In this document: in pieces, positions 63,738 through 64,000 of the stretch
Numbering within the stretch: position 1 is the first letter of the stretch
Layout: every line of letters starts with the position of its first letter
Source: Taishania sp036758285
GTDB lineage: Bacteria > Bacteroidota > Bacteroidia > Flavobacteriales_D > Crocinitomicaceae
Length of the DNA stretch: 64,000 bases
Reading direction: 5' to 3'
NCBI GenBank assembly: GCA_036758285.1
Contig: DAIOWV010000006.1
Coordinates: 9,369-73,368, forward strand
Notes under the pieces: model-generated
What the model was told of the DNA's origin: nothing
Seen by the model: only the letters and a program-made list of their open reading frames with translations
The model's database searches: none
Program-made: the position numbers and the translations under genes

Positions 63738-63745
63738 CAAAATTA
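63738..63745 (-). promoter_or_regulatory. -7 element of the DUF4258 gene, adjacent to the start codon
   Basis: The minus strand reads TAATTTTG then CAGT then ATG, a perfect TAnnTTTG with 4 nt to the start. It predicts a leaderless mRNA. Confidence 0.55.
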
Positions 63746-63756
63746 AAAGATAATTG

Positions 63757-64000
63757 TTAAGTGTTACTTTTTCTCTTGTTTATATCTTGCAAAAACTGAC
63801 TGGGAGTTTTACCAAATTCCTTTTTAAATGCTTTTGTGAAATAAGATTGAGTTTGTATACCAACCCTATACATCACTTCGGTAAGTAAAACATCCTCATG
63901 GCTCATAATTTCAATAGCTTTTCTTAACCTAATGGTTCTAATAAATTCGCCAATAGATTGTCCGCTAATGGTTTTTATCTTTTGATAGAGTTTGGTTCTG
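63757..64000 (-). CDS. AraC-family DNA-binding domain, C-terminal fragment (5' truncated by window edge)
   Basis: The last 80 residues of a transcription regulator, open to the window edge. It reads KIKTISGQSIGEFIRTIRLR, then AIEIMSHEDVLLTEVMYRVG and TQSYFTKAFKKEFGKTPSQF before a basic tail. These are the two helix-turn-helix units of the AraC/XylS domain, with the family's closing F-K-x-x-x-G-x-T-P-S-x-F signature. In Bacteroidota such domains end either stand-alone regulators or long hybrid two-component (HTCS) proteins; the missing N-terminus prevents a choice. The stop is 24 bp upstream of the DUF4258 gene start. Confidence 0.9.
   Translation of the reverse strand, partial: RTKLYQKIKTISGQSIGEFIRTIRLRKAIEIMSHEDVLLTEVMYRVGIQTQSYFTKAFKKEFGKTPSQFLQDINKRKSNT

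Noticed and set aside
1..64000. tRNA, rRNA, riboswitch or prophage
   Set aside because: I looked through all gaps over about 100 bp and found no cloverleaf, rRNA, recognisable riboswitch, integrase or phage structural gene.

Overview
The window is AT-rich chromosomal DNA from a Bacteroidota bacterium, almost certainly of the order Flavobacteriales. Evidence is the type IX secretion system (T9SS) and gliding-type genes (SprA, PorP/SprF, a PorE-like OmpA protein), five proteins with T9SS C-terminal sorting domains, Bacteroidota-type promoters (TAnnTTTG), a type III glutamine synthetase, the bacillithiol-linked protein YtxJ and a long-form IspH. The HYR-rich giant adhesin would fit the Crocinitomicaceae (Fluviicola-like), but that is a guess. 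The run of 10 Ns at 63079-63088 shows this is a scaffolded draft assembly. I see no rRNA, tRNA, CRISPR array, prophage or transposase gene.

Layout. 1-5.7 kb: the C-terminal part of glutamine synthetase III, an outer-membrane barrel, two small related exported proteins, then pheS, ytxJ and a glutaminyl cyclase lipoprotein. 5.9-10.3 kb: two T9SS cargo proteins, a 1035-residue LamG-like repeat protein and an esterase. 10.4-12.8 kb: a DUF4293 membrane protein and a Uup-like ABC-F ATPase. 12.9-23.5 kb: one apparent transcription unit encoding a 2432-residue SprB/HYR surface adhesin, its PorP/SprF partner and a PorE-like OmpA protein. 23.6-31.4 kb: an RDD protein, an MsbA-like exporter, cysQ with two tandem Wzi/RemB-like outer-membrane proteins, and a small T9SS cargo. 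31.7-34.9 kb: an operon of a TlpA-like thioredoxin, a DUF6029 barrel and an Omp28 lipoprotein. 34.9-41.1 kb: an arginase-family enzyme, a thioesterase, dnaA, an SPFH protein and uvrB. 41.2-44.4 kb: a PhoBR-like two-component pair divergent from an OprO/P-type porin. 44.5-53.5 kb: a LolA-like protein, a hydrolase, a lipoprotein, a DnaQ/GIY-YIG nuclease, a DUF255 protein, CvpA, ispH and ung. 53.6-64 kb: a T9SS cargo protein, sprA, a PAP2 phosphatase, a DUF4258 protein and the end of an AraC-type regulator.

How the genes work together. Much of the window concerns exporting and displaying proteins at the outer membrane. SprA is the T9SS translocon channel. PorP/SprF proteins receive cargo with type B sorting domains such as the giant adhesin beside them. 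PorE-like proteins tie the machinery to peptidoglycan. The type A cargo proteins use the same channel. The rest is housekeeping: replication start, repair (uvrB, ung, the DnaQ/GIY-YIG protein), translation, nitrogen assimilation and isoprenoid synthesis.

The points most worth checking are: (1) the sprA reading frame lacks its normal N-terminus and is joined in frame to a PAP2 phosphatase next to the assembly gap; (2) a ~284-bp element at 51325-51608 with 36-bp inverted ends and nested hairpins, lying between two promoters; (3) several genes whose only good promoter lies 4-6 nt before the start codon, implying leaderless mRNAs; (4) a palindrome upstream of the two-component operon that looks like an operator.
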